NCBI RefSeq assembly: GCF_030915465.1
Contig: NZ_CP133267.1
Location: forward strand, 3,461,001-3,525,000
Length of the DNA: 64,000 nucleotides
Origin: Neobacillus sp. PS3-34
GTDB lineage: Bacteria > Bacillota > Bacilli > Bacillales > Cytobacillaceae
Direction: 5' to 3'
Shown here: positions 47,851-58,006 of the stretch, one piece after another
How positions within the stretch are numbered: position 1 is the first letter of the stretch
Layout: each line of letters starts with the position of its first letter
Notes under the pieces: model-generated
The model's database searches: none
What the model was told of the DNA's origin: nothing
What the model saw: the letters and a program-made list of their open reading frames with translations, nothing else
Position numbers and translations under genes: made by a program

Positions 47851-48921
47851 TTGTCTCAGGAAAATCAGTCATGCCTTCGATTTTCTTTGGAGGAGTCTAT
47901 ATGGTTTCGAAAAGGACAGGAAGTCGAAGAGCTAGTATCCATATCGCTTGATCCGGATATCACCATCCAGGAAAATGACCAGTATGTAACCATTCGTGGT
48001 TCGCTGGAATTAACGGGCGAGTATAAAAGCCATAATGATAGCAGCGAAAATGAGGAAGATCCAGGTTTGAAATACGTTCAAGTGGTGGAGGAAAGGGAAG
48101 CGGGAGTTTGTGAGTTTTCCCATCGTTTTCCGGTTGATATTACCATTCCAAACAACAGAATCCAAAGCATCTATGATATTGATGTAGTAGTAGAGTCATT
48201 TGATTATTCGTTTCCAGAGCGGAGCTGCATGAAGCTTACGTCTGATTTAACCATTAGTGGATTATATGGCGAACAGCAGCATGAAACAGCTCCAGAGCAG
48301 TTTGAGCCGGTTGTGCTGCATAGAAATCCGCAAGAGGATGTAGAAGAAGTATTGGAACAGGAAGAGCAGGAGCAGGATGCTCATTACTATGCTTCCTATG
48401 AGGAAGACAGCTTCGAGGCTGAGGCCAGAAGGCAGTTTGAAGATGAACCTCCAGCAGAACAGCATGAATTCCCAACCTTCCCCTATCAGGGAATAGCAAA
48501 TAGTCATCCATTGGACTTATTTAAGCAATATGCAAGAAGTGAAGCAAGTACTGTTCCCGATACTGGAACAGAGGAACAATTCGAACAGGGAGAAGTGACA
48601 TCAGAAGTGCAACAGGCAGAGCACCATGCAGAGAGCTCTTCAAGCCCTGAAAAAGCACCGGTACAGCAAGAAGTGAAAAAGAAGAAGGCTCCTAAAAAGA
48701 AGAGTATGAGTTTAACGGAATTTTTTGCTCGCAAGGAAGAAAGTGATGAAGTCGCAAAGCTTAAGGTGTGCATTGTCCAAAGGGGAGAGACTCTGGATGT
48801 GCTTTCAGAAAGATATGATATTTCCGTTCCCAATTTGCTGAGAGTTAACAATTTGGAAATGAATCAGGATGTATACGAAGGCCAGGTACTTTACATTCCG
48901 GTTGTTGTAGCAAAAAAATAA
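47851..48921 (+). CDS. spoVID: Stage VI sporulation protein D (spore coat assembly)
   Basis: A 356-residue coat morphogenetic protein that helps the coat encase the forespore in B. subtilis. The N-terminal SpoVID domain (CLRFSLEESIWFRKGQEVEELVSISLDPDITI...GSLELTGEY) is followed by a long, acidic, low-complexity middle (residues of about 160-290, rich in E, Q and S), a lysine-rich patch (KKKKAPKKK) and a C-terminal LysM domain (QRGETLDVLSERYDISVPNLLRVNNL...GQVLYIP). Start TTG 47851 is chosen because AAAGGAGGAG lies five bases upstream. Intact. It precedes ysxE as in B. subtilis. Confidence 0.94.
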   Translation: MSQENQSCLRFSLEESIWFRKGQEVEELVSISLDPDITIQENDQYVTIRGSLELTGEYKSHNDSSENEEDPGLKYVQVVEEREAGVCEFSHRFPVDITIPNNRIQSIYDIDVVVESFDYSFPERSCMKLTSDLTISGLYGEQQHETAPEQFEPVVLHRNPQEDVEEVLEQEEQEQDAHYYASYEEDSFEAEARRQFEDEPPAEQHEFPTFPYQGIANSHPLDLFKQYARSEASTVPDTGTEEQFEQGEVTSEVQQAEHHAESSSSPEKAPVQQEVKKKKAPKKKSMSLTEFFARKEESDEVAKLKVCIVQRGETLDVLSERYDISVPNLLRVNNLEMNQDVYEGQVLYIPVVVAKK

Positions 48922-48927
48922 CATAGG

Positions 48928-48970
48928 AAAAACATCATGAGCGGGTACCTCACCTGCTCAAATGTTTTTC
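48928..48970 (+). terminator. Hairpin after spoVID
   Basis: AAAAACAT paired with ATGTTTTT, and inside it GAGCGGG paired with CCTGCTC. It could terminate spoVID transcription, at least partly, before ysxE. Confidence 0.7.
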
Positions 48971-48995
48971 TAAGCGTAAAGAGAGCTGAGTTTCG

Positions 48996-50054
48996 ATGAG
49001 TGAATCAAATCGGCTTGGAGTGCTGGAACCCATATTGAAAAATTATTTAATTGAGCCTTATTTTATTGAGGATTATGGTAAAGTACAAAAAATTTACTCC
49101 AACAAAGGCACATTCGCTTTAAAGAAAATTCCTCCCAATAATGGCACTGACTTTATTCGCCATGTCCATCAGCTTTACCAGAAAGGCTTTAATAGGATTG
49201 TTCCCATCTATCCTACAATGGATGGCAGATACGCAGTGCTTGAAAATCAGGATTTGTATTATTTGATGCCCTGGCTTCCTAATGAAGAAAGAGAGGACAG
49301 GAATGAGAGGCATCAACAGCTGTTTCGTGAGCTTGCGAGACTTCACACATTATCAGCCAAGGAAATTCCAGTAAAAAAAGAGGACAGGAAAGAACACTAC
49401 GAAAAAACCATCCAGCAGCTGGAAAAAAATCAAGAACTGCTGGATGGATTTATCGAGACTTGCGAGAAAAAAACCTATATGTCTCCTTTCGAGCTGCTGT
49501 TTTCCTTGTACTATAATGAAATAAGCCAGGCGCTGGGATTTTCCAAAACGAAGTTCGAGGAATGGTATGAAAATACGAAGGATCAGGAAAAGGCAAGAAT
49601 GGTTATCAACCATGGGAAAATATCGACAGAACATTTTCTATACGATGAAAAGGGTTATGGATATTTCATCAATTTTGAAGGTGCCAGATATGGTTCACCC
49701 ATTCATGATCTTCTTCCATTTTTATCTCGCAGTTTGAAAACACATCCTAAACGAAACGAAGAGTCCATCGATTGGGTTTATTATTACTTAAAGTATTTCC
49801 CTTATAAACCTGATGAAAAATTGTTGTTCTTAAGCTATCTCGCACATCCTGGACCTATTTTGCAGGTTGCTGAAAGATATCTTAAGAAAAGCAGGACAGC
49901 AAATGAATTAAAGCTTGTCCGGCAGCTGCAGAAGCACTATTGGCTTTTAAAAAATGCAGAATATGTTGTTATGCGCATATCGGAAATCGATGCACAGCAG
50001 CAGGCAAAAGAAGGTGCACAGCAGCAGGCAAAAGAAGAAGGAGCCCAGCAGTAA
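48996..50054 (+). CDS. ysxE: Spore coat-associated kinase-like protein YsxE
   Basis: A 352-residue protein of the CotS/YsxE aminoglycoside-phosphotransferase-like family associated with the spore coat. Visible are GTFALKKIPPNNG (lysine of the N-lobe), YYLMPWLPNEE, the RLHTLS helix, and VINHGKISTEHFLYDEKGYGYFINFEGARYGSPIHDLLPFL. The canonical HGD catalytic aspartate is replaced here (NHGKIS), suggesting loss of ordinary kinase activity. The C-terminal tail is a short repeat of QQQAKEGA. In B. subtilis YsxE cooperates with SpoVID in coat encasement. Intact. Its last codons lie inside a terminator-like palindrome. Confidence 0.92.
   Translation: MSESNRLGVLEPILKNYLIEPYFIEDYGKVQKIYSNKGTFALKKIPPNNGTDFIRHVHQLYQKGFNRIVPIYPTMDGRYAVLENQDLYYLMPWLPNEEREDRNERHQQLFRELARLHTLSAKEIPVKKEDRKEHYEKTIQQLEKNQELLDGFIETCEKKTYMSPFELLFSLYYNEISQALGFSKTKFEEWYENTKDQEKARMVINHGKISTEHFLYDEKGYGYFINFEGARYGSPIHDLLPFLSRSLKTHPKRNEESIDWVYYYLKYFPYKPDEKLLFLSYLAHPGPILQVAERYLKKSRTANELKLVRQLQKHYWLLKNAEYVVMRISEIDAQQQAKEGAQQQAKEEGAQQ
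49996..50053 (+). repeat. In-frame short repeat at the ysxE C-terminus
   Basis: GCACAGCAGCAGGCAAAAGA is repeated almost exactly (21-base period), followed by a third partial copy, encoding a QQQAKEGA tail that may vary between strains. Confidence 0.8.
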
Positions 50055-50073
50055 GTCTGCAGCAGGGCTCCTT
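50038..50073. terminator. Palindrome at the convergent ends of ysxE and the 62-aa gene
   Basis: AAGGAGCCC (50038-50046) paired with GGGCTCCTT (50065-50073), with inner AGCAG/CTGC pairing. On the minus strand it is followed by a T-rich tract. It overlaps the ysxE stop and touches the stop of the minus-strand gene. Confidence 0.65.
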
Positions 50074-50260
50074 AAATGACTTCAAGATAAATGGCAAGGG
50101 CAATTGCGATGAAAATAGTCAAAAGCAGAACGTCGAAGGTGGTCGGCAGAAGAATGGTCCGGATTCCCTGAAATATACAAAAAGGTATGATAAATTGCGC
50201 GCACACACCCCTCATGGTCCTCACCCAAGGCGGCAGCGAATATCGATTAAATCTTTTCAT
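50072..50260 (-). CDS. Small membrane protein (62 aa), hypothetical
   Basis: A minus-strand reading frame of 62 codons starting at ATG 50260, with AAAGGGGA nine bases upstream. The product starts basic (MKRFNRYSLPPWVRTMRG) and has two hydrophobic stretches (residues of about 20-36 and 42-61), the second TTFDVLLLTIFIAIALAIYLEVI. No family was recognised. The good ribosome binding site and the terminator immediately at its stop codon support it as real; it would be convergent with ysxE and divergent from the valS leader. Confidence 0.55.
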   Translation of the reverse strand: MKRFNRYSLPPWVRTMRGVCAQFIIPFCIFQGIRTILLPTTFDVLLLTIFIAIALAIYLEVI

Positions 50261-50422
50261 TAACTGCAGTCCCCTTTCCTATATCAATTCTGTTCCAAAG
50301 ACGTTTGCGTTAATTCCTCATGATCCTCATTTTATGTATATTCCTCTTTATATGTGTTTAGGCTAAAAGGAACACCAACTTCCCCATTGATGTATAAAAT
50401 ATAAAAAAATTGGCGAACATTA

Positions 50423-50452
50423 TTGACGTCAATCCCCTTTTTTGGGTAGTAT
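50423..50452 (+). promoter_or_regulatory. Promoter of the valS T-box leader
   Basis: TTGACG (50423-50428), 18-base spacer, TAGTAT (50447-50452). Confidence 0.6.
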
Positions 50453-50469
50453 ATCTATATATTCAAATC

Positions 50470-50722
50470 GAAAAAGCTAAGACAGGGAAGAGTACAATGC
50501 TCTTCTGCTTTAAGAGAGGGAAATCATCAGCTGAAAGATTTCCTAAGCAGAACATTGGAATGTCACCCTAGAGCTTCTTCCGCCAACGGATGCAATCCCA
50601 GTAGTGGAAGACGGATCGACTCCGTTATCCCGTTAAGAGCCAGCCAATTATTTCAGGCTGGAAAAAAGGTGGTACCGCGAAGCAAACTCCATTCGTCCTT
50701 TTATGGCGAATGGGGTTTTTTG
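50470..50722 (+). ncRNA. T-box leader of valS
   Basis: A tRNA-sensing leader. The T-box sequence AAGGTGGTACCGCG is at 50666-50679. It is followed by a terminator hairpin (CCATTCG with CGAATGG, about 50690-50716) and a T-run. Stem I elements lie upstream (AGAGAGGGAAATCATCAGCTGAAAGATTTCC region). The candidate specifier is GTC (50562-50564, in AATGTCACC), a valine codon that agrees with the gene downstream. Uncharged tRNA-Val would allow read-through into valS. Confidence 0.93.
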
Positions 50723-50753
50723 TTTTTAAAAATTTAAAACAGGAGGAATTGCA

Positions 50754-53394
50754 ATGGAAACAAATGATATCTCGATGCCCACGAAATATGATCCTAAATC
50801 GATTGAACAGGCCGCTATGACTGGTGGGTAAAAGGAAAATTTTTCGAGGCAAAACCGGATCAGGAAAAGCAGCCATACACAATTGTTATCCCACCGCCGA
50901 ATGTTACGGGTAAGCTTCATTTAGGCCACGCGTGGGATACAACGCTGCAGGATATACTTACGCGCATGAAGAGGATGCAGGGATACGATGTTTTATGGCT
51001 GCCTGGAATGGACCACGCCGGAATCGCAACTCAGGCAAAAGTAGAAGAAAAGCTTCGCAGTGAAGGAAAGAGCCGCTATGACCTTGGACGTGAAAAGTTT
51101 GTTGAAGAAACATGGCGCTGGAAGGAAGAGTATGCAGGACATATTCGCCAGCAATGGGCAAAGCTTGGCTTGGGGCTTGATTACAGCCGTGAACGATTTA
51201 CGCTTGATGAAGGTCTTTCCGACGCTGTAAAGGAAGTATTCGTTTTGTTATATAAGAAAGATCTTATTTACCGCGGTGAATATATTATTAACTGGGACCC
51301 GTCAACGAAAACAGCTTTATCGGATATTGAAGTAATTTATAAAGATGTTCAGGGAGCCTTCTATCATATGAGGTACCCGCTAGCTGACGGATCAGGGCAT
51401 ATCGAAATCGCAACAACACGCCCTGAGACGATGCTTGGTGATACGGCTGTAGCTGTACATCCAGAAGATGACCGATACAAGCATTTAATCGGCAAAACAG
51501 TTATTCTTCCTATCGTAGGACGTGAAATCCCAATCGTTGGCGATGATTATGTTGATATGGAATTTGGATCTGGAGCCGTTAAAATTACCCCTGCGCATGA
51601 TCCGAACGATTTTGAAATCGGTAACCGCCATAATCTTGAACGCATTCTAGTTATGAATGAGGATGGGTCAATGAATGGCCGTGCTGGCAAATACGAAGGA
51701 CTGGACCGTTTCGAATGCCGCAAGCAAATTGTAAAAGATCTTCAAGAACAGGGAGTACTTTTCAAAATTGAGGAGCATTTACATTCTGTAGGTCATTCAG
51801 AGCGAAGCGGTGCTGTTGTCGAACCATACCTATCAACACAATGGTTTGTTAAAATGCAGCCATTGGCAAATGAAGCGATTGCTTTACAAAGCAAAGAGGA
51901 AAAGGTGAATTTCGTTCCTGAAAGATTCGAAAACACTTATATGCGGTGGATGGAGAACATCCGCGACTGGTGTATTTCCCGTCAGCTTTGGTGGGGACAC
52001 CGGATACCGGCATGGTACCATAACGAGACAGGTGAGGTATATGTTGGAACAGAAGCACCTGCAGATAGTGAAAATTGGACCCAGGATAACGATGTACTTG
52101 ATACATGGTTTAGCTCTGCACTATGGCCGTTTTCTACAATGGGCTGGCCGGATAAGGAAGCTGCCGATTTCAAGCGTTACTTCCCTACTGATGTACTCGT
52201 AACGGGCTATGATATTATTTTCTTCTGGGTTTCCAGAATGATATTCCAAAGCTTGGAATTCACCGGTGAACGTCTATTCAAAGACGTTCTTATCCATGGA
52301 TTAGTAAGGGATTCAGATGGACGCAAAATGAGTAAATCACTTGGCAATGGTGTAGATCCAATGGAGGTCATCGACCAATACGGTGCTGACTCACTAAGAT
52401 ATTTCCTTTCAACAGGAAGCTCACCAGGCCAAGATCTTCGTTACATTCCCGAAAAGGTTGAATCAACCTGGAACTTTGCCAATAAAATCTGGAATGCATC
52501 CCGTTTCGCCTTGATGAACATGAATGGGTTGAAGTACGAAGAAATAGATCTAAGCGGTGAAATGTCAGTTGCTGACAAGTGGATTTTAAACCAGCTGAAT
52601 GAAACAATTGAAACCGTTACAAGGCTCTCAGCTAAATACGAATTCGGTGAAGTAGCCGGGCACTTTACAACTTCATCTGGGATGATTTCTGTGACTGGTA
52701 TATCGAAATGGCGAAACTCCCACTTTACGGAGAAGACGAAGCAGCAAAGCTTACTACCCGCTCGATTTTGGCACATGTCCTTGATAATACGATGCGCCTG
52801 CTTCATCCATTCATGCCGTTTATCACTGAGGAAATTTGGCAAAACCTTCCTCACTCTGGTGAGTCCATTACAACTGCAAAATGGCCTGAAGTTAATCCTG
52901 CCTTCTCTGATAGCCAGGCGGCAGGCGAAATGAAGATGTTAATGGAAACCATCCGTGCGGTTCGGAATATCCGTGCTGAGGTAAATACACCAATGAGCCG
53001 GAAAATCAAAATGCTTGTGAAGGCTAAGGATGAAAAGATTCTTGCCTCATTGGAGAAGAACCGCGGGTTCATTGAAAAGTTCTGTAACCCGGAAGAATTA
53101 CAAATGGGAACAGACATTGAAACACCTGATAAAGCCATGACTGCTGTGATTTCAGGAATGGAAATCATTCTGCCGCTTGAAGGCTTAATCAATATTGACG
53201 AAGAAATTGCCCGCCTTGAAAAAGAGTGGGATAAATGGAACAAGGAAGTTGAAAGGGTTCAAAAGAAATTAGGCAATGAAGGCTTTATTAAAAAAGCTCC
53301 AGAAAGTGTAATTGAAGAAGAACGTGCTAAAGAAAATGATTATCTTGAAAAAAGGTCTGCGGTTGAAGCACGTATTAAAGAATTAAAAGGCTAA
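50754..53394 (+). CDS. valS: Valyl-tRNA synthetase (two frameshifts)
   Basis: A class I aminoacyl-tRNA synthetase, 880 residues when repaired, exactly the usual Bacillus length. Start ATG 50754 follows AGGAGGA. Motifs: [15 protein letters not shown] (HIGH-type), the CP1 editing domain ([17 protein letters not shown]), [13 protein letters not shown], the KMSKS motif in [14 protein letters not shown], and a C-terminal coiled coil ([42 protein letters not shown]). Breaks are at GGCC 50810-50813 (one G restores [16 protein letters not shown]) and about 52662-52666 (one base restores [20 protein letters not shown]). The gene is essential, so both are almost certainly technical. Controlled by the T-box leader. 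Confidence 0.95.
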
Positions 53395-53454
53395 ACCTTT
53401 AGCTCGCAGGAGAGAAAAGCTTCATTAAATCTTAACTCTGTTTCAGTTAAAAAT

Positions 53455-53492
53455 GCTTGAAGGCGAATCCGTGCCAGGATTCGTCTTCAGTC
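53455..53492 (+). terminator. Hairpin between valS and folC
   Basis: TGAAGGCGAATCC paired with GGATTCGTCTTCA, followed by GTCTGTTT. A long stem but a poor T-run. Confidence 0.55.
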
Positions 53493-53522
53493 TGTTTAAA
53501 CCGATGAAATGAGGTGCGTAGA

Positions 53523-54830
53523 ATGTTTTTAACATATAAGGAAGCCCTTGATTGGATCCATTCAAGATTAAGGCTCGGTATAAAACCTGGATTAAAAAGA
53601 ATGGAATGGATGATGGAGAAGCTGGGCCATCCTGAAAAGCAATTAAAGACCGTTCACATTGGAGGAACCAATGGAAAGGGGTCAACAGTCACCTATTTGC
53701 GCTCCATTCTGCAGGCAGGCGGATATACAGTCGGGACGTTTACTTCTCCCTATATCGAACACTTTAATGAACGAATAAGCATTAATGGAGTACCTATCAC
53801 TGATCAAGAAATTGTGGAGCTTGCAAATATCATTTTTCCGCTTGCAATAGAGTTAGAGGAAAGTGAACTCGGCGGTCCTACTGAATTTGAAGTGATTACA
53901 GCCATGTCGATGTGGTACTTTGCAAAGTGCAGCAGCGCAGATGTTGTCATCTATGAAGTCGGTCTTGGCGGAAGATTTGATTCGACAAATATTATTCAAC
54001 CGATGCTTTCGATCATTACAAATATTGGTCTTGACCATACCCAAATACTAGGAAATACATATGAGGAAATTGCCTTTGAGAAAGCGGGTATTATAAAAAA
54101 AGGATCGGCTGTGATTACTGGCATTAAACGTCCTGACGCTCTTGCAGTAATTGAACAGCAGTCTGCAAAATTAGTTACACCATTATTCAGGATTGGCAAA
54201 GAATTCGAGATTTCAGGCCACAGCGCACTGCCAAAAGGAGAGTCTTTTGACATTAAAACCCCTTATGGTTATATCGAAAATATCAAAATTGGAATGATGG
54301 GGCAGCACCAAACAGAAAATTCCGGACTATCGATTATGGCTGCACAATATTTAAATCATGTCCACGCTTTCAAGCTGACAGAAAAGGAAATTAGAATAGG
54401 ACTGAAGAATGCCTTTTGGCCAGGGAGATTTGAAATCCTCTCAGATCAGCCAACCGTAATTATTGATGGGGCGCATAATGATGAAGGAATAACAGCTTTA
54501 ACTCATGAGTTGGAGAGCAGATACAGCGGCCGCCGTATTCATATTGTCTTTGCAGCTCTAACGGATAAAAAATTGGACAAGATGATTTCAAAGCTTGATA
54601 GAGCAGCTGACAGAATTACTTTTGTTTCCTTTGATTTTCCGAGAGCGGCTTCGGCATCAAGTCTAATGGAAATCAGTTCCTCATCCAACAAGCAGGTATC
54701 TGAGGAATGGCAAGCTGCAATAACGAATGAAATCAATCAGCTTCATAGTACGGATATCCTGGTTATAACTGGTTCCCTATACTTTATTTCTGAGGTAAAA
54801 CCGTTCTTGTCCAAATTTTTTAAAAAATAA
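53523..54830 (+). CDS. folC: Folylpolyglutamate synthase / dihydrofolate synthase
   Basis: A 435-residue Mur-ligase-family enzyme that adds glutamates to folates (and often dihydropteroate). Motifs: the ATP-binding GGTNGKGSTVTYLRSIL (about residue 47); FTSPYIEHFNERISING; TEFEVITAMSMWYFA; EVGLGGRFDSTNII; NIGLDHTQILGNTYEEIAFEKAGIIK; and WPGRFEIL...IDGAHNDEGI. Start ATG 53523 follows GAGGTG at six bases. It follows valS as in B. subtilis, but comC does not follow; a GGDEF gene does. Intact. Confidence 0.95.
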   Translation: MFLTYKEALDWIHSRLRLGIKPGLKRMEWMMEKLGHPEKQLKTVHIGGTNGKGSTVTYLRSILQAGGYTVGTFTSPYIEHFNERISINGVPITDQEIVELANIIFPLAIELEESELGGPTEFEVITAMSMWYFAKCSSADVVIYEVGLGGRFDSTNIIQPMLSIITNIGLDHTQILGNTYEEIAFEKAGIIKKGSAVITGIKRPDALAVIEQQSAKLVTPLFRIGKEFEISGHSALPKGESFDIKTPYGYIENIKIGMMGQHQTENSGLSIMAAQYLNHVHAFKLTEKEIRIGLKNAFWPGRFEILSDQPTVIIDGAHNDEGITALTHELESRYSGRRIHIVFAALTDKKLDKMISKLDRAADRITFVSFDFPRAASASSLMEISSSSNKQVSEEWQAAITNEINQLHSTDILVITGSLYFISEVKPFLSKFFKK

Positions 54831-54927
54831 GACGATTTTCCTGTGACAAATATTAGTATGTCTGCTAAAATTATTTTAAACTTTGTGACTATTTTCCTAA
54901 TGGCAGAGCAGAAGGAGGCAGGAAAAG

Positions 54928-56644
54928 ATGGCTGTAAAACCGCACGTTAAAAAAATTGTTTTACTTGTTTGGGTTTTACTTGTCCCGGCTGGGTTTCTAT
55001 GGACCTATTTATATTTTCCTCCGCATTTAGGAGGTAATTTTGCAGATGTCGTCGCTTTTTTATTATTGACCTGCGCTGTTGCAGCCATGCCTATGGTAAT
55101 AAACAATGTGCCAATATTTTTGATCCAATGGGTATCTCTTGGCGTTTTTTTAAGGTTTGGCTTATTTGTAGAGATGCTTTTTATCCATATTGCTTTGATG
55201 GCCGTTTTTTCCAAGATCAAGCTTCCAAAAGAAGAATGGATTCGATTGCCTCTAAACTCGATTATGTTTTTTACTATTTCCTTAGTGAGCGGGTTAATTT
55301 ATTATGGAGTGGGTGGGCAGACTGGGCAGAATATATTAAAGGGTACAGATGCGTTTTTATACGCGGCCCTTTATGCTGTACTAATATATGTTATAAACCA
55401 AATCATCTTAATGTTTTACAGTTATACTCTATATCCAGAAAAGCAGCCTTTTTTTGGAAAGGATTTTGTGTGGGATATTGTTACAACACTTATCACCTTT
55501 CCAATCGGTTTTGTACTTTACACGCTTTATTCTGAACTAGGAATACTTGCATTATTATTAGTTGGTGTTCCATTTGCGAGCCTATCTATTATTTTAAATC
55601 TCTATTATTCCAGCCAAAAAATAAATGAGTATCTTCAAAAGGCAACTGAAATTGGTCACCAGCTCGCTGAACGGGTCCAAGTAAATGACGTAATGGACCT
55701 GTTTATTCAAAAATTAATGGAAATGCTGCCAGTAGATTTCGCATATATTTTAGATGTTATTGATCAGAAAGAACTTCAGCTGATTCGGCGGATTGAGGAT
55801 GGGGAAACCCTCCCTAGTAATCTACTACCCTTAAAGAAATCAGAAGGTATCGGTGGAAGAGTTTGGCCACAAGGAAATCTGTCCTGTTTTCATCAAGAAG
55901 AGAATGGAAAAATATAGAGACAGGGGATATTCCTACTTGTGCGGAGACTGTTTTGTCCGTGCCAATTATGAGGAATAATCAGGTAGTCGGCGTACTGATT
56001 CTGGCATCACGGAAAAAACGGGCATATGACAAATCGCAATTGATGATTATCGATATACTTTGTTCGCACTTCGCCATTGCAATCGAAAATGCAAGACATT
56101 ATGAAGTCACAAAGGAATATAGCGAACGCTGTCCGCTTACAAAGCTTTACAATTACCGCTACTTTGAAAACCTGTTAACAGCGGAATTTGAAAAGCTTCA
56201 CTATTTTAAAAGAAAGCTGCTGTCATTAATCATTTTGGATATAGACCATTTTAAATCCGTCAATGATACATATGGGCATCAAAGCGGAAATGAAATTCTA
56301 TGCGAACTCGCTGCTCGGCTTGAAATGCTAACTGGAAACAGAGGCACGGCTGCCCGTTACGGGGGGAGGAATTCGTCATCCTCTTGCCTGATGTAGAGAA
56401 GGAAGAAGCTTTCGCTATGGCTGAGCTAATTAGGCAAACGATTGCCAACGAACCTTTCACAGTCAAGCAGCATATGGGAGAGGAAGACAGACCGCTCCTT
56501 GTCGAAATTACTGCCTCGATCGGCGTAGCAACTGCCCCTGAGGATGCAGACGACGCGCTTGCATTGATTCGGCATGCAGACCGTGCTCTTTATGTTGGGG
56601 CGAAGCGGGCTGGCAGGAATAGGGTTGCGGAGTATGTGAAATAA
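54928..56644 (+). CDS. Membrane GAF-GGDEF diguanylate cyclase (two frameshifts)
   Basis: About 572 residues when repaired. Order: six to seven transmembrane helices (residues of about 8-230), a GAF domain (about 245-400, VNDVMDLFIQKLMEMLPVDFAYIL to IAIENARHYE) and a GGDEF domain (about 410-572, LTKLYNYRYFENLL, LIILDIDHFKSVNDTYGH, RYGGEEFVILLPD, ASIGVATAPEDADDALALIRHADRALYVGAKRAGRNR). The active-site GGEEF is complete only after one G is added to the G-run at 56361-56366. The other break is GGCC 55865-55868. The RxxD inhibitory site expected five residues before GGEEF is absent. It would make cyclic di-GMP at the membrane, next to a pilus locus. Confidence 0.88.
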
Positions 56645-56683
56645 AAAAGTCCGATTCTCGAGTGAGAATCGGACTTTTTATTT
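56645..56683. terminator. Bidirectional terminator between the GGDEF gene and the minor-pilin operon
   Basis: Perfect stem AAAAAGTCCGATTCTC/GAGAATCGGACTTTTT with a 4-base loop, A- and T-flanked, serving both convergent units. Confidence 0.93.
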
Positions 56684-57560
56684 AATATTGGACTTTTATT
56701 CCACTATTATTATCAATTCCCCAACTATTAGACGCTGTTTTTGCACACCGATTCTGTGGGATAACATAATCTATCAATTTTCCCTGAGAATCTACCAGAT
56801 AAGTATCACCTGTAATGCACAGCTTATAAGCCTTCCCGTTTGGGATAATCATAGCCTTTTCAAAGATCGCATCACCTTTGATAATAATATCTGCAGCTCC
56901 CTGGTATGATACTTCGGAAACAAAATAGGCATCGCCATTAACTAATAAGGTACGATTCCCCTGAATATGGATGTAATTTGTAAAGTAGGTAGAAGAATTA
57001 TAGGTTGCACTTTTATTTTGAGCCCATAAGTCTATTAAATTAGTCTCCACAATCGAATAAGAAGACTGGACTGGTTTTGTTTGGCCGATTCTTAATTTGC
57101 CAGAAAGCTTTTGGATTGTGATGGAACCAGTAAGATTAACTGTTTCTTTCCCTGCATTGCCAAAACTATTAAAGTTTACCACCAGCTTATTAGGGTTGGA
57201 CTCATCGATGTTCATAAAATTAATTTTGTAAGTCTTATCAGATTCTACAGTCATAAGTTTTATATAACCGGTCTTCATTTCAGTGTATGCTTTCAATGCT
57301 GACTTGAAATTTGAATCATATGTGGTTGAGGTGGAGTTTAAAGACGCGGTAGTATTGGCCGCAGCTACTATTCTGTTAGTTACAGCCTTATAATAGGTTA
57401 TTCCCATTTCAGCAAGATCAGTCGCTTTATTCCGGTTATCCGTTTTGTTGAACTGGTAACGGGAAGAGAGAACCATACCACTTAAACTCATCCCGAATAT
57501 CAGGATAATTGTAATTGTAATTAAAACAATTAATAATGTATATCCTTTTTCATTTTTCAT
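56682..57560 (-). CDS. Large minor prepilin (PilX/GspK-like)
   Basis: A 292-residue minus-strand protein starting at ATG 57560 behind AGAGGTGA. The N-terminus MKNEKG-YTLLIVLITITIILIFG is a type IV prepilin leader plus hydrophobic helix, with cleavage expected after Gly6. Position 5 of the mature chain is Ile rather than the usual Glu, as in GspK/PilX-type tip pilins. The long, Asn/Thr/Ser-rich exported part contains a repeated parallel-beta-like pattern near the end (RTLLVNGDAYFVSEVSYQGAADIIIKGDAIFEKAMIIPNG). Third gene of a three-pilin operon on this strand. Its role is probably pilus priming or tip function; this is inferred. Confidence 0.8.
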   Translation of the reverse strand: MKNEKGYTLLIVLITITIILIFGMSLSGMVLSSRYQFNKTDNRNKATDLAEMGITYYKAVTNRIVAAANTTASLNSTSTTYDSNFKSALKAYTEMKTGYIKLMTVESDKTYKINFMNIDESNPNKLVVNFNSFGNAGKETVNLTGSITIQKLSGKLRIGQTKPVQSSYSIVETNLIDLWAQNKSATYNSSTYFTNYIHIQGNRTLLVNGDAYFVSEVSYQGAADIIIKGDAIFEKAMIIPNGKAYKLCITGDTYLVDSQGKLIDYVIPQNRCAKTASNSWGIDNNSGIKVQY

Positions 57561-57570
57561 AGATTCACCT

Positions 57571-58001
57571 CTAATATCTTTTAATAATTGTATCAATTTC
57601 ATAGGATTGGCCCTGCTTTGTTGTAATCTTTAGGTAAATGGCAAGAGGGATGGAACCATCGATTGTTATTTCTCCCGCGAAGTCCTCAGGTAAAGGATAA
57701 CCAGCTTTTAAAAAAATTTGGAGATCACTTCGTTCTAAAGGAATATTTGCTGCTGTGGTGCCAATGAAAGCATCACCATTTAAAGGGTTATAGGAAAGCT
57801 TGTATGTATTTTGACGTTGATGATAATTTTTAATTGTATTAATAATAATATTTGCTTCCTGCTCCAAATTGGACTTTTGTGAAATTTGTTTATAATTCTT
57901 ATCAACATTAAAGAAAACACCATAGATTATGGATGAAATAATCATAAGGATTGTTAATGCTGCCAATATTTCGATTAAAGACAGGCCTTTTGATTTTTCA
58001 T
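57571..58001 (-). CDS. Minor prepilin (one frameshift)
   Basis: A minus-strand gene of about 143 residues when repaired, starting at ATG 58001 behind AGAAGGTGA. The repaired N-terminus MKNQKG-LSLIEILAALTILMIISSIIYGVFF is a canonical prepilin signal with Glu5 and cleavage after Gly6. The break is at GGCC 57984-57987, where one base (AAG GGC for AAGGC) restores the frame. The rest is a small pilin-like globular part (LEQEANIIINTIKNYHQRQ...SYEIDTIIKRY). It begins six bases from the stop of the upstream pilin gene, so the two are co-transcribed. Confidence 0.82.
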
Positions 58002-58006
58002 CTGGT

